64,000 nt of DNA from Bog-473 sp963755495. GTDB lineage: Bacteria; Actinomycetota; Acidimicrobiia; Acidimicrobiales; RAAP-2. Positions 1 to 8,492 of this stretch are shown in pieces (position 1 is the first letter of the stretch; each line of letters begins with the position of its first letter). The position numbers and the translations under genes are program-made. Under the pieces are notes generated by a model. That model did no database searches. It worked only from the letters and a program-made list of their open reading frames with translations, and was not told the origin of the DNA. Location of the stretch: positions 1,488,001-1,552,000 of the forward strand of contig CAVWJS010000006.1 of the NCBI GenBank assembly GCA_963755495.1. The letters run 5' to 3'.

Positions 1-29
1 CTGTTTCTCGACTCTGTCGGTATTACTAC

Positions 30-54
30 GGCCTCTCGCCGATGTCGAGAGGCC
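30..54. terminator. Hairpin, possible terminator of a gene upstream of the window
   Basis: A perfect 9-bp inverted repeat, GGCCTCTCG (30-38) and CGAGAGGCC (46-54), is separated by a 7-nt loop. No T-tract follows on either strand. It lies before the first gene, so it could end a transcript entering from the left or belong to the leader of the binding-protein gene. Confidence 0.4.
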
Positions 55-105
55 ACTCATGCGGCGACGAGTTGTTGCGCGAGGCTTGACGCCGACTTGA
101 CCACC

Positions 106-168
106 TTGTACGTTACATCACCAGTAATACTATTATTGTGGCATTTGAATAAGGAGACCTATGTCTCC
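106..168 (+). promoter_or_regulatory. Possible promoter and leader hairpin before the binding-protein gene
   Basis: An AT-rich island in otherwise GC-rich sequence holds TTGTAC (106-111) and TACTAT (128-133) at 16-bp spacing, a plausible -35/-10 pair. It is followed by a perfect 6-bp hairpin, GGAGAC (153-158) and GTCTCC (163-168), with a CTAT loop. The hairpin ends five bases before the GGGGGG ribosome binding site of the gene at 187. Confidence 0.35.
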
Positions 169-186
169 TCTAGGGGGGTTTCGTCA

Positions 187-1437
187 ATGTGGACCGGTGG
201 TCGAGCGTTGCGTTTGGGAGCAGCCGTCTTTTGTCTGGCGGGAGTTCTCGTCGGCGTATCTGGGGGTGCCGCTTCGGCGGCCAAGGCTCCGATCGTCATC
301 GGAATGATCACCGATGAAACCGGTGGCGCAGCATCGAGCTACGTCGACGCACAGGACGGGGCGATCGCCCGCATCAACGCCCAGAACGCGGCAGGCGGGG
401 TGGACGGGCACAAGCTCGTGCTCGACATCGAAGACGACCAGTCCACGCCGTCGGGCAACCTCGAGGCGGCCCAAACCTTGGTCCAGGACAAGCACGTCTT
501 CGGGATCATCAGTATCTCTTCGTCCACCTTCGGTGGCGCCTCGTACATGCAGAAAGCGGGTATCCCGGTCATCGGTTTCGATCAAGACGGCCCCGAGTGG
601 GGCGAGCAGCCGAACAGCAACATGTTCAGCGTGGCCGGCATCCTGAACGGTCCGATCGGCGGGAAGATCTACACCTACAACAGCAGCGGGGCAACCATGA
701 AGGCTGAGCACGTGACCAAGTTGGCCACCGTGGTGGCCAACGTCCCGACCGCCATTCAGGCCGCCGATGGCCTCTTTTCTTCCGTGAAGCCTTTCGGCGT
801 CAGCAAGTGCCTGGACGATGTCGTGCCGCTGAGCCAGGTGAACTACACGACCTTCGCCCTGCAGATGAAGCAGCTCGGCTGCAACGGCATCGATGTTCTC
901 CAAGGAGTGGCCGCCTGTATCGGCGTGCAGACCGCCCTCAAGCAGGCGGGGCTCAACCACGTGGCCGATACCTGCGCCACAGGCTATGACCAAGCCATCC
1001 TCGACCAGCCGTCGGCGCTGGCCGCCATGCAAGGTACGTATTCGTCGGCGTTGGTCAACGTTCTGGGCAATCACCTCAGTGCCCCGGTCAAGCTGCTCCT
1101 CAGCAACATGAAGAAGTACTCGACGTGGCCCGGAGGCATCCCCAGCGAAGAGCTCCTCTATGCCTACGAGTCGGCTGCGCTCATGATCAAGGGACTCCAG
1201 CTAGCCGGTCCGAACCCCACCGATAAGACGTTCATCTCCAAGCTGCGCAACCTCAGCGGTTGGACCGCAGAGGGACTGCAAGCGGCACCCGGGGAGGATT
1301 TCCAGCACTTCGGCACCCTGGCCGGTGTGCCGAAGAAAGCCTGCGGACAGATCCTCGAGCTGAAGGGCAAGTCGTACATTCCGGCGCTCGGCGGCAAGCC
1401 AATATGTGGAACCTTGGTTGCCACGGGAACCAGTTAG
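187..1437 (+). CDS. ABC-type substrate-binding protein, branched-chain amino acid (Peripla_BP_6) type
   Basis: A 416-residue secreted solute-binding protein. The first 35 residues are a signal peptide (basic start, hydrophobic stretch, cleavage near GVSGGAASAA), followed by the first fold strand 'IVIGMITDETG'. The ATG at 187 is chosen because a GGGGGG ribosome site sits 8 nt upstream and because the paralogue at 54829 starts with the same MWTG. Family members bind amino acids, amides or aromatic acids for an ABC importer, but no permease or ATPase gene is in the window, so the ligand is unknown. The amidohydrolase downstream could act on an imported substrate; this is only inference from position. 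Confidence 0.85.
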   Translation: MWTGGRALRLGAAVFCLAGVLVGVSGGAASAAKAPIVIGMITDETGGAASSYVDAQDGAIARINAQNAAGGVDGHKLVLDIEDDQSTPSGNLEAAQTLVQDKHVFGIISISSSTFGGASYMQKAGIPVIGFDQDGPEWGEQPNSNMFSVAGILNGPIGGKIYTYNSSGATMKAEHVTKLATVVANVPTAIQAADGLFSSVKPFGVSKCLDDVVPLSQVNYTTFALQMKQLGCNGIDVLQGVAACIGVQTALKQAGLNHVADTCATGYDQAILDQPSALAAMQGTYSSALVNVLGNHLSAPVKLLLSNMKKYSTWPGGIPSEELLYAYESAALMIKGLQLAGPNPTDKTFISKLRNLSGWTAEGLQAAPGEDFQHFGTLAGVPKKACGQILELKGKSYIPALGGKPICGTLVATGTS

Positions 1438-1476
1438 CAGCGCAGCGCGACATGGCTGCCTCATGCACCTTCGTGA

Positions 1477-1508
1477 CGAACCCGAACTCGCTTTCAGGCC
1501 TGGGTTCG
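1477..1508. other. Inverted repeat after the binding-protein gene
   Basis: CGAACCC (1477-1483) pairs with GGGTTCG (1502-1508) across an 18-nt loop, 40 bases after the stop codon. It lacks a T-tract, so a terminator role is uncertain. Confidence 0.25.
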
Positions 1509-1644
1509 GAGAGGACGCCCCTTAAGCAGGCCCAAAACACCATTTCGCAGCTCAAAGGTCCTTACCTGGGTGGTAAGAATCCCGTCCAGCCTGGTTCGAG
1601 AGCTACGGCATCTGGATTGGTCTTCATCGGATGCTTGAGAGACA

Positions 1645-1673
1645 TTTGCCGGCACTCCGATTTGCTTTACAAT
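1645..1673 (+). promoter_or_regulatory. Candidate promoter of the amidohydrolase gene
   Basis: TTTGCC (1645-1650) and TACAAT (1668-1673) are spaced by 17 bp, close to a housekeeping sigma-factor layout, about 64 nt before the start codon at 1737. Confidence 0.45.
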
Positions 1674-1736
1674 TCGTATGGGTAGATTTGAAAAGGCTGT
1701 GGAAAACAGGCCTCGTCGCGAAGGAGAGTAACGATC

Positions 1737-2987
1737 ATGTCGTCCGTTGAGGAATACATTGAGGTTATCCATCGAGAGTTGCCCTATTCGTCGTTCGACG
1801 CCGACAACCACATGTACGAGACGAGGGATGCTCTTACGAAATTCGTGCCTCGCGAGTACGAGGGAGTCATAAAGTACGTCGACATCGACGGTCGGACGAA
1901 GCTTGCGCTCAACGACAAGATTTCGGACTACATCCCGAACCCGACCTTCAACAAGGTGGCGGTCCCCGGCGGGTCTGGCTTCGATGTCACCAAGGGCAAC
2001 AAGGGTGGCAGCTTTGGTAACGCTGCCCTCGGGTTGGGAAAATTGCTGGCCATGCCGAGTGCAGACGCCTTCTTCGATCCCGAGCCCCGGCTTGAACTCA
2101 TGATGCAAATGGGGATCGATCGCACTCTGCTGTGGCCGACACTGGCCAGCGCCCTCGAAGAGCGCTTGGCCGATGACCCTGACGCCGTGGTCGCCGTCAT
2201 CCACGCCCTGAACGAGTGGATGCACGAGCATTGGACCTACGTCTACTCGGACGCGCTGTACGCGACGCCGATCATCAGCCTCGCTGCTGGCAATCAGCAG
2301 GCGATCGACGAGCTCGAGTTCATCGCCGAGCGCGGCGCCAAAATCTTCCTTATTCGTGTGGCGCCGGTGCCAACGTGGAAGGGTCGCAAATCCTTTGCTC
2401 TCCCCGAGTTCGACCCCTTCTGGGAGCGCGTGCAGGAGTTGGGCCTCGTCGTCGGCATGCACTCGGGTGACCCGGGCTACAACCGCTATGTCAACGAGTG
2501 GGAAGGCTTCAAGGGAGAGATGAGCATCTCTCGGCACGCGCGTCGGCCGAGTCCCGGTTTCGTCATCCTGTCGTCGGAAAAGGACAGTCTCGTTGACGCC
2601 ATGGCATCGATCATCGGCCACGGGCTGGCAACCCGCTTCCCGAAGTTGAAGTTCATGCCGGTCGAGTTCGCGACCCGTTGGGTCCGACCGTTCTACGAGA
2701 AGCTGCAACGAGCTTCCGAAATGACGGCCCTCTTTGACGAGAACCCCGTAGAGGTGTTCAACCGCAACGTGTGGATCCACCTGTTCCACGAGCCAGATCC
2801 GAAGGGTTTGATCGACTTGGGCATTCCGGTCGACCACCTCATGTTCGGCTCCGACTTCCCGCACCCCGAGGGCATGGCCGACCCGCTGGCCTACGCCGAG
2901 GTCGTCAAGGACCTTTCCGTTGAGGAGCAGGAACTGATCATGGGCGGATCGCTCGAGAAGGCCATGGGAGTTGGCAAGTACGCCTGA
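1737..2987 (+). CDS. Metal-dependent amidohydrolase, Amidohydro_2 family
   Basis: A 416-residue cytoplasmic TIM-barrel hydrolase. Visible signatures are the N-terminal metal-site motif DADNH, a mid-protein GMHSGD strand and the C-terminal LMFGSDFPHPEGM containing the conserved metal-binding aspartate. An AAGGAG ribosome site lies upstream of the ATG, and a promoter-like pair precedes it, so it is probably transcribed separately from the binding-protein gene. This family includes decarboxylases and hydrolases of cyclic or aromatic acids; the exact substrate cannot be read from the sequence. Confidence 0.85.
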   Translation: MSSVEEYIEVIHRELPYSSFDADNHMYETRDALTKFVPREYEGVIKYVDIDGRTKLALNDKISDYIPNPTFNKVAVPGGSGFDVTKGNKGGSFGNAALGLGKLLAMPSADAFFDPEPRLELMMQMGIDRTLLWPTLASALEERLADDPDAVVAVIHALNEWMHEHWTYVYSDALYATPIISLAAGNQQAIDELEFIAERGAKIFLIRVAPVPTWKGRKSFALPEFDPFWERVQELGLVVGMHSGDPGYNRYVNEWEGFKGEMSISRHARRPSPGFVILSSEKDSLVDAMASIIGHGLATRFPKLKFMPVEFATRWVRPFYEKLQRASEMTALFDENPVEVFNRNVWIHLFHEPDPKGLIDLGIPVDHLMFGSDFPHPEGMADPLAYAEVVKDLSVEEQELIMGGSLEKAMGVGKYA

Positions 2988-3071
2988 AAGGCAGCTTTCG
3001 GCACCGATCAGCAGGTCGAGACCAACGTTCATCTGATAGCAGGGCACACTCGTCCGATCGTTACATCGAAC

Positions 3072-3160
3072 GTGGGAACTACACGACCTTCGTCCTGCAG
3101 ATGAAGCAGCTCGGATCCAATGGAGTGGAACTCTCCAAGGAGTTGCGTCGTGTACCGCCG
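3072..3160 (+). pseudogene. Fragment of a third binding-protein paralogue
   Basis: About 90 bases closely match the internal part of the binding-protein gene at 838-930: both encode NYTTF(V/A)LQMKQLG. The match fades within 30 codons and there is no start or further homology, so this is a relic of a deleted tandem copy. It shows that this binding-protein family was once represented by at least three copies. Confidence 0.75.
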
Positions 3161-3357
3161 TGCTCGCACTGCCCCCGACCCGGCTCGCCTCTGAAGGAGC
3201 TCCCGACCGAGCCTGTCTACGGACCCGACTTACGATCTGACCGGTAGTTGCAGCACGTTAATTCCAGCAGGGAAGTTGGGCGTTGCAGCAAGCTTGTAAT
3301 CATCTGTCAGAAGGTCACCGCCGATCTATTCGGCCAGAGCTCCATAGAGGGCATTGA

Positions 3358-3591
3358 ATCGACGGCGAGCTGGTCCCGAATGATGATGCGGCCCGTGTGC
3401 AAGAGATTTTTCGACTTCGAGCACAAGGGTTGAGCCATCGGGACATAGAGGACGCAACGGGTATCAAGTACTCGACCGTGCGGACGATTCTTCATTCTCG
3501 GATCTATCTCGGAGAGGGCTGCCAGCGAGACGTCGTGGTCGCCACAAGGGACGTTTGGCCCTACTGCCATGGTCAGGAGGGCGTAGTGTGA
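3358..3591 (+). pseudogene. Serine recombinase internal fragment
   Basis: The open frame reads DGELVPNDDAARVQEIFRLR followed by a GLSHRDIEDATGIKYSTV stretch and TILHSRIYLGE. This is typical of the Recombinase domain of large serine recombinases (helix-turn-helix-like part before the zinc ribbon). A stop lies directly upstream (3355-3357) and homology ends after LGE. The N-terminal catalytic resolvase domain and the C-terminus are absent. Confidence 0.75.
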
Positions 3592-3616
3592 CTTCACGTC
3601 TGCACCGGAGGAACCC

Positions 3617-3808
3617 ATGACGTCGATTGCCACGTCGAGCGCAGACTTTGGGACCGGCTTCAGCCCAGACCGCGAATTCGACGAACTGATAGTCCAACTT
3701 GCTCGAGCAACTCTCGGCCGTCGAGAGGATGTACGGGTCTTCATCGCAGCCGAAGTGGTGATCAGAACGGGGCGCAGGCCGAGGGTGGCGCCCAACAGTT
3801 TCGTCTAG
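3617..3808 (+). CDS. Small hypothetical protein
   Basis: A 63-residue frame preceded by GGAGG at good spacing (7 nt). It has no recognisable domain, signal peptide or membrane segment. It sits between recombinase debris and the GH16 gene. The good ribosome site is the only support, so it may be spurious. Confidence 0.3.
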   Translation: MTSIATSSADFGTGFSPDREFDELIVQLARATLGRREDVRVFIAAEVVIRTGRRPRVAPNSFV

Positions 3809-3909
3809 CCGTCTCGGTGTGATTGCCACGCGAACTGAGGCCGGTCACGCAAGAACCATGGAGCGACGACTGAACAGTTAGAACGGCGTAAGCCGAGAGA
3901 GGATTCAGC

Positions 3910-4767
3910 ATGGACGGTTCAGGCGCGCGCATGGCCCACGGTCGTCGAGGCATCCGAATTGCCCTGATCATCGTAGTGACCGCCGCCGCCGCTCTCTATG
4001 TCGGAATAGCATCAATGCTCACCGGCACAGCCGTCCGTAAGACATCGGCGACATCGCCCATGGCTTATCCGATCGGTGTCGCCGATATATCGGAACCGTC
4101 AGGCTACGCCCCGCCGACCGCTACAGCGCTCAAGGGCTTCACCGAGACGTACGTGAGCGACTTTCCGGGCAGGTCGTTGCCGTCGGGATGGGAGACGTTC
4201 ACCGGTGTGCCCGGAAGCGATCCTGAGGGACAATTCGGGAGCGCCCACGTCACCGTGAGCGACGGGCTCCTCCGTCTCAACACGTGGCAGGACCCGGCCT
4301 ACAACAACGAGTGGGTCACGGGCGGTTTGTGCCAATGCAGCCCCAGTCAGACCTATGGCGCCTATTTCGTCAGGTCGAGGGTGACCGGTGCCGGGCCTAC
4401 CGAAGTTGAGCTGCTCTGGCCGGCCTCCAATATCTGGCCTCCCGAAATAGATTTCAACGAGAGCGGATCGGTGACCAAGAGCACCAGTGCGACGGTCCAC
4501 GACGGCACCAGTGTCGAACAACGAACGCTGCCGATCGACAGCAGGGAATGGCATACCTGGGGCGTCATCTGGACTCCCGCCTCCATCACCTACACGGTCG
4601 ACGGGCGGGCCTGGGGAAGAGTCACCGAGTCGGCCGAGATACCTCGCCAGCCCATGGAACTCCACATTCAACAACAGACCGATTGCGATCTCGTCTACGA
4701 ATGCCCCACTGCTCCGGAATCCATGTACGTAGATTGGGTAGCCGAGTACTCTCCGAAGGCGACGTGA
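3910..4767 (+). CDS. Secreted glycoside hydrolase family 16-like protein
   Basis: A 285-residue protein with an N-terminal membrane or signal segment (about residues 15-40) and a GH16 jelly-roll domain to the end. The family catalytic signature ExDxxE is present as PPEIDFNE, so the nucleophile and acid/base glutamates are kept. A GAGAGGA ribosome site precedes the ATG. GH16 enzymes cut or transglycosylate beta-glucans and galactans. A paralogue with the same layout is at 13669, on the other side of the polysaccharide operon, so both probably trim or release the polymer made here. Confidence 0.8.
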   Translation: MDGSGARMAHGRRGIRIALIIVVTAAAALYVGIASMLTGTAVRKTSATSPMAYPIGVADISEPSGYAPPTATALKGFTETYVSDFPGRSLPSGWETFTGVPGSDPEGQFGSAHVTVSDGLLRLNTWQDPAYNNEWVTGGLCQCSPSQTYGAYFVRSRVTGAGPTEVELLWPASNIWPPEIDFNESGSVTKSTSATVHDGTSVEQRTLPIDSREWHTWGVIWTPASITYTVDGRAWGRVTESAEIPRQPMELHIQQQTDCDLVYECPTAPESMYVDWVAEYSPKAT

Positions 4768-4798
4768 CTGGCGAGCGCTCGAACCTCATGGACACGAC

Positions 4799-6010
4799 GT
4801 GACACCGACCCCTCGAGTCCGTGCCCTGCGGCGGGCGAGAACATTCAACCGCCTCGTCCGGGGAACACCGGCGGTGGTGTTCCTCGACGATGGCCGTTGG
4901 AGCGCGTTCTCCCAATTGGCGGCCCAGCTGCGCCACGCCGGTGTCCGCACGATCCGGCTCAGCACCGACACGCATGTCGGGTCCGGATTCTCGTCCCTGC
5001 TCCTCTTCGACGCACACCGGATGCTTGCCGACGCATCTGACAGCCGGCCCTTGCGCCAATTGCTGGCGGCAGAATGTCCCGTGGATCTCCAATTCGTCGA
5101 AACGATGGCCCCGATGGTGCATGAGTGCCTCGATCTCTTGCCGCCGGCTGTTGCCGAGCAGGTCCAGCAACGCCTTGCCATGATGGACAAAGTCGAAGCA
5201 TCCCGAGTGTTCCTTGCAGCGGGCATCCGCACACCCTCACTGGCTTCCCTCACCGAGGTCTCCCCCGAGGAGATCGGCCTTCAATTCGGTTACCCCGTCG
5301 TGGTGAAGGCCAGGCTGGGTTGCGGTGGCACCGAAGTCTCCATCGCTCGAGATCTGGAGGCCTTGGCGGGCGCCACCCATCGGTTGGCGGGCGAACCGGA
5401 GCGCTACTTCTACCAACGATTTGTCGACGGAGAGAAGTTCAACTACGCCGTTGTCGCGAGCGCAGATGGAATCGAGCAGGAGCTCACCTATCGGGTGACC
5501 CGCTCGACACAACCGGGGGGGATGGCTACCGAAGTCGAGACGATCGACGACCCGGGTCTCTCGGAGTTCGGACGGAGGGTGCTCGACGCTGCAGGCTGCA
5601 CCGGTTTCATCGACCTCGACGTCATCCGCGATGCGGCGGGACACGACTGGGTCATCGATTTCAACGCGCGAGCCTTCGGGGGATCGGCCAACTTCCTGTC
5701 GGCGGGTCTCGATGCGAGCCAGGGGTACCTGAAGGCCATCGGAGTGCGCACCGCCCCGCCGGAGCGCACCGCCCCGCCCGCCGGGGTGTTGATCGAGATC
5801 TTTCCGACATGCCTCGAAGAGGTCGCCCGGAGCGGCAACATCAATGGCACTGTTTCCGCTTTTCTGCGAGTTTCACGGCCATACCTTCGATGGCTCGGCT
5901 TCCGCTATTGGCTGTCGGAGGCTCTCATGACCATCTACCTCGTGGGCCGTTCGTCCCGCGTGGGATTGAGGCTTCGTCGGGACTTCCCCCGGACGACCGC
6001 TGACCGGTGA
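4799..6010 (+). CDS. ATP-grasp domain carboxylate ligase
   Basis: A 403-residue protein starting at GTG 31 bp after the GH16 stop. The ATP-grasp fold occupies roughly residues 120-330: a lysine-bearing strand YPVVVKARLGCGGTEVSI and a magnesium-binding strand ending in WVIDFNARAFGG. It resembles carbamoyl-phosphate-synthase-like ligases that couple a carboxylate to an amine or thiol. Placement within a polysaccharide locus suggests modification of a sugar or polymer, for example by aminoacylation; that is inference. Confidence 0.75.
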   Translation: MTPTPRVRALRRARTFNRLVRGTPAVVFLDDGRWSAFSQLAAQLRHAGVRTIRLSTDTHVGSGFSSLLLFDAHRMLADASDSRPLRQLLAAECPVDLQFVETMAPMVHECLDLLPPAVAEQVQQRLAMMDKVEASRVFLAAGIRTPSLASLTEVSPEEIGLQFGYPVVVKARLGCGGTEVSIARDLEALAGATHRLAGEPERYFYQRFVDGEKFNYAVVASADGIEQELTYRVTRSTQPGGMATEVETIDDPGLSEFGRRVLDAAGCTGFIDLDVIRDAAGHDWVIDFNARAFGGSANFLSAGLDASQGYLKAIGVRTAPPERTAPPAGVLIEIFPTCLEEVARSGNINGTVSAFLRVSRPYLRWLGFRYWLSEALMTIYLVGRSSRVGLRLRRDFPRTTADR

Positions 6011-6036
6011 TCGCCGGCGTCCGCGAGAGGAGGGCC

Positions 6037-7866
6037 CTACTTTCCCGCTCCCGCCCGGAGCACCGTCGCCGTCGACCAGCTGGCTGCGACGCGGTACCCA
6101 TGGCGCATCAGGTCGATCTCGATTGAGCGCTCCCAGCCGGGTGCAAAACCGGCGACGATCTCTCCCCAGGCCTCTTGGGACTGGCTGAGGACGACCCATT
6201 CGGGTTGCGTGCGCAGCAGGGCTGACTCGTCCTGGCGCGTGGTGAAGACCGTAGGTCCGTCGTCAGCGACGAACACGTTGACTGAGCCGACATCCCGCTG
6301 ACCGACTGGCAGGCACGGCGCCACCAAACCGATGGACTGGTGCGGCTGCACACGATCGTAGGCGAAGTTGACGGCTTGGAGCTCGCCGTTCGAGAACGCC
6401 TCGTAGGCGTCGTTTCCACCACGCACCACCGTGGTGACCAAGGCGAATCCGAACAGGGTGACGGCCACGGTCAGCCCCAGTACGGCTGGCGCACGAACAT
6501 GGCGACGGATCCTCGGGAGGAGAGGAGCCACGGTACCCGAGCAGTTGGGCAAAATGGCCGACGCCGCCAGGAGGGAGCTGAAAGGCAGTCCGAAGAGGAC
6601 TACCCGGATCAACACTTCGCCCCCGTAGTTCTGGAACACCAGCAACAAGAACGGAGCCCCGACTAAGAATTCGAGCGTGCGGGTCTCGGTCGCGCGCCGC
6701 AAACTCCCGATCACGGCCAGTCCGAACAGCGTCGCGGTCAATAAGATGCGCAGGTCGACGACGAGTCGATGGCTTGCCGACCCCGTGACCCGGCTGGTCA
6801 CGTTCGACCCGAACGTGCTGCCGATCCTCCCTATTGAGCCGAATATCTGGGACAGATGGCCGACCCAGAAGTCACTGGCCCCCAAGCTGAGCCACCCGAC
6901 CGCCAAAACGCCTGCAATGACCACCAATTCCGGCCGGCCGAGACGACGGGTGAGAAGGCATGCGGCCAACGCCAGCACCAATGCGTACGGGGTGATCTGG
7001 TGGCTCATGGCGGAGGCCAGACAGACCAGGAGAAGCAGCCCGAGAACGCCGACGGTCAGCGTCCCGTTCCAGGTGGCAGCGGCGTCGTGACCGGCCATGC
7101 GCCGGAGACTGAAGCCAGCCCGGATCTGGGCGACACGCGCCCTGAGCCCGTCGCCGTGCGCTCCCGACTGCGACAGACCCTTCGGTCTCCAGGCGGCCAG
7201 CACCGTGGCCATCACGACGAGGAAGAAGAAGAGATTCAGGGCTTGCGGGGAGAAGTAGTCCTGGTCGGTCCAGTTCGCGACATAGAAAAGGGTGACGCCC
7301 AACCAGCCGGCGCGCCGGCCGACGCCACTCCATTTGGCGATGACCAGAAGCGGCGGCAAATAGAGCAGCTCGAACACCAGCGGAGCCCAGCGCAGGAAGT
7401 CGAGGGCGTTCGTCTGCCCGGTGAACGCCACCAACACGGCACCCAGCGAGAAACCTCCAGGCCACGAGAACCTGCCGTCATAGCCATTGAGTACGTGCCC
7501 ATGGACGAATATGTACTGGACGAAGCCGGCGTGCACCCACGAGTCCACCAGACGTGCGGTTGGTTCTACGGCCGGAGCCGTTCCGAAGAGCATGATCACC
7601 AGCCCGATCACGAGAACCGTCAGATGGCGCGGCCGCGGCGGGGTGCGCACCAGCTCGAGGGACAGCCCGGCGACGAGCAGACCCAGCCCGGCAAAGAACG
7701 TCCAACCGAGAATCGTGACCAGGCCGATCTGACCCATGTGGGAATACTCGGACCGGCGGACAGCTATGAACCACAGGACCAGGCCCAGCGCTCCGAGCGG
7801 GAGTGGCGCAGCCGCCAGCAGGCGCCGGGTGGCTTTGCCATGGGGCGTCGGCCGCGGTGTCGTCAC
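6037..7866 (-). CDS. Large polytopic membrane protein, last gene of the polysaccharide operon
   Basis: A 609-residue protein (GTG start) with about twelve or more hydrophobic segments over residues 20-500 and a soluble C-terminal part. The overall look is that of GT39/ArnT-type or O-antigen polymerase-like membrane proteins, with loop residues such as DSWVHAG and NWTDQDYFSPQ, but I see no decisive motif. It follows the 73-residue membrane protein by 15 bp and so belongs to the same transcript as the flippase and GT2 genes. A role as lipid-linked glycosyltransferase or polymerase is an inference. Confidence 0.65.
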   Translation of the reverse strand: MTTPRPTPHGKATRRLLAAAPLPLGALGLVLWFIAVRRSEYSHMGQIGLVTILGWTFFAGLGLLVAGLSLELVRTPPRPRHLTVLVIGLVIMLFGTAPAVEPTARLVDSWVHAGFVQYIFVHGHVLNGYDGRFSWPGGFSLGAVLVAFTGQTNALDFLRWAPLVFELLYLPPLLVIAKWSGVGRRAGWLGVTLFYVANWTDQDYFSPQALNLFFFLVVMATVLAAWRPKGLSQSGAHGDGLRARVAQIRAGFSLRRMAGHDAAATWNGTLTVGVLGLLLLVCLASAMSHQITPYALVLALAACLLTRRLGRPELVVIAGVLAVGWLSLGASDFWVGHLSQIFGSIGRIGSTFGSNVTSRVTGSASHRLVVDLRILLTATLFGLAVIGSLRRATETRTLEFLVGAPFLLLVFQNYGGEVLIRVVLFGLPFSSLLAASAILPNCSGTVAPLLPRIRRHVRAPAVLGLTVAVTLFGFALVTTVVRGGNDAYEAFSNGELQAVNFAYDRVQPHQSIGLVAPCLPVGQRDVGSVNVFVADDGPTVFTTRQDESALLRTQPEWVVLSQSQEAWGEIVAGFAPGWERSIEIDLMRHGYRVAASWSTATVLRAGAGK

Positions 7867-7881
7867 CTGTGCCTGCCCGTC

Positions 7882-8103
7882 CTAGGCCAAGGCGTGGAAT
7901 CGGGCCACGACGAAGAAGATGAAAAGAAGGACGAAGACGACCGTGGCCGTGTCGATGAGGCGGACCACGCGCCGCGAGACGATGACGCCGCAGGACCGGG
8001 CCCACGCCCGCAGGCAGAGGAGGAACACGCACTCGAGCAGCGTTGACAGCACTCCCGCCCCCTTGGCCAGTGACTCCCCCACCGCCAGCACCAGTCCCGT
8101 CAT
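7882..8103 (-). CDS. Small membrane protein
   Basis: A 73-residue protein beginning MTGLVLAVGES with a strongly hydrophobic C-terminal segment (LIDTATVVFVLLFIFFVVARF) and a probable first membrane helix. The start is set by an exact ATGA overlap with the stop of the gene before it (8100-8103). A longer frame through the same stop has shadow composition upstream of this methionine and is rejected. Confidence 0.65.
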   Translation of the reverse strand: MTGLVLAVGESLAKGAGVLSTLLECVFLLCLRAWARSCGVIVSRRVVRLIDTATVVFVLLFIFFVVARFHALA

Positions 8104-8492
8104 CGGGACCGCTCCAGGCGGCGCGGGCCAAGGTGGGACTGCCACGTCAACGAGGGTAGACAGAGCACGCACGTGACCTCTTCGAAGACGACCAGGTGCC
8201 AGGCGTGCAGGGCCAGCAGTATCTGGGCGACCACCATGCACGAGGCCAAGCTCACGGCCACGGTCAACCCCACTTCCAGGGCCGCGTTCTCGAGTCTGAG
8301 CAGCCCGACGACGGACCAGCCGGGCACCACGAGGCCGAGGATGACCCCGAGAACAAGGCGCACCGGCCCGTGCAGGCTCTCGACGGTCATGATCAACACG
8401 GCCAGGTCGGCCAGGAGCAACGAGATCGACACCGTGGTTCGCGCGCGGAAAACCCGCACTACCTCCATGGCCCGGCGGTGGGCTGCTCTCAT
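8100..8492 (-). CDS. DUF1616-like small membrane protein
   Basis: A 130-residue protein with three to four membrane segments. A segment reading VLGVILGLVVPGWSVVGLLRLE resembles the DUF1616 pattern of archaeal and actinobacterial surface-polysaccharide clusters. It starts in an ATGA overlap with the flippase stop and ends in an ATGA overlap with the next gene, so the products are probably made together. Confidence 0.65.
   Translation of the reverse strand: MRAAHRRAMEVVRVFRARTTVSISLLLADLAVLIMTVESLHGPVRLVLGVILGLVVPGWSVVGLLRLENAALEVGLTVAVSLASCMVVAQILLALHAWHLVVFEEVTCVLCLPSLTWQSHLGPRRLERSR

Noticed and set aside
184..1074. Long minus-strand open frame opposite the first binding-protein gene, and many similar long antisense frames (for example 1494-3047, 6856-8046, 47058-48464, 48380-49633, 57447-58592)
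   Set aside because: They are shadows of high-GC coding strands: Arg/Gly/His-rich, no domains, no ribosome sites, while the opposite strand has clear motifs.
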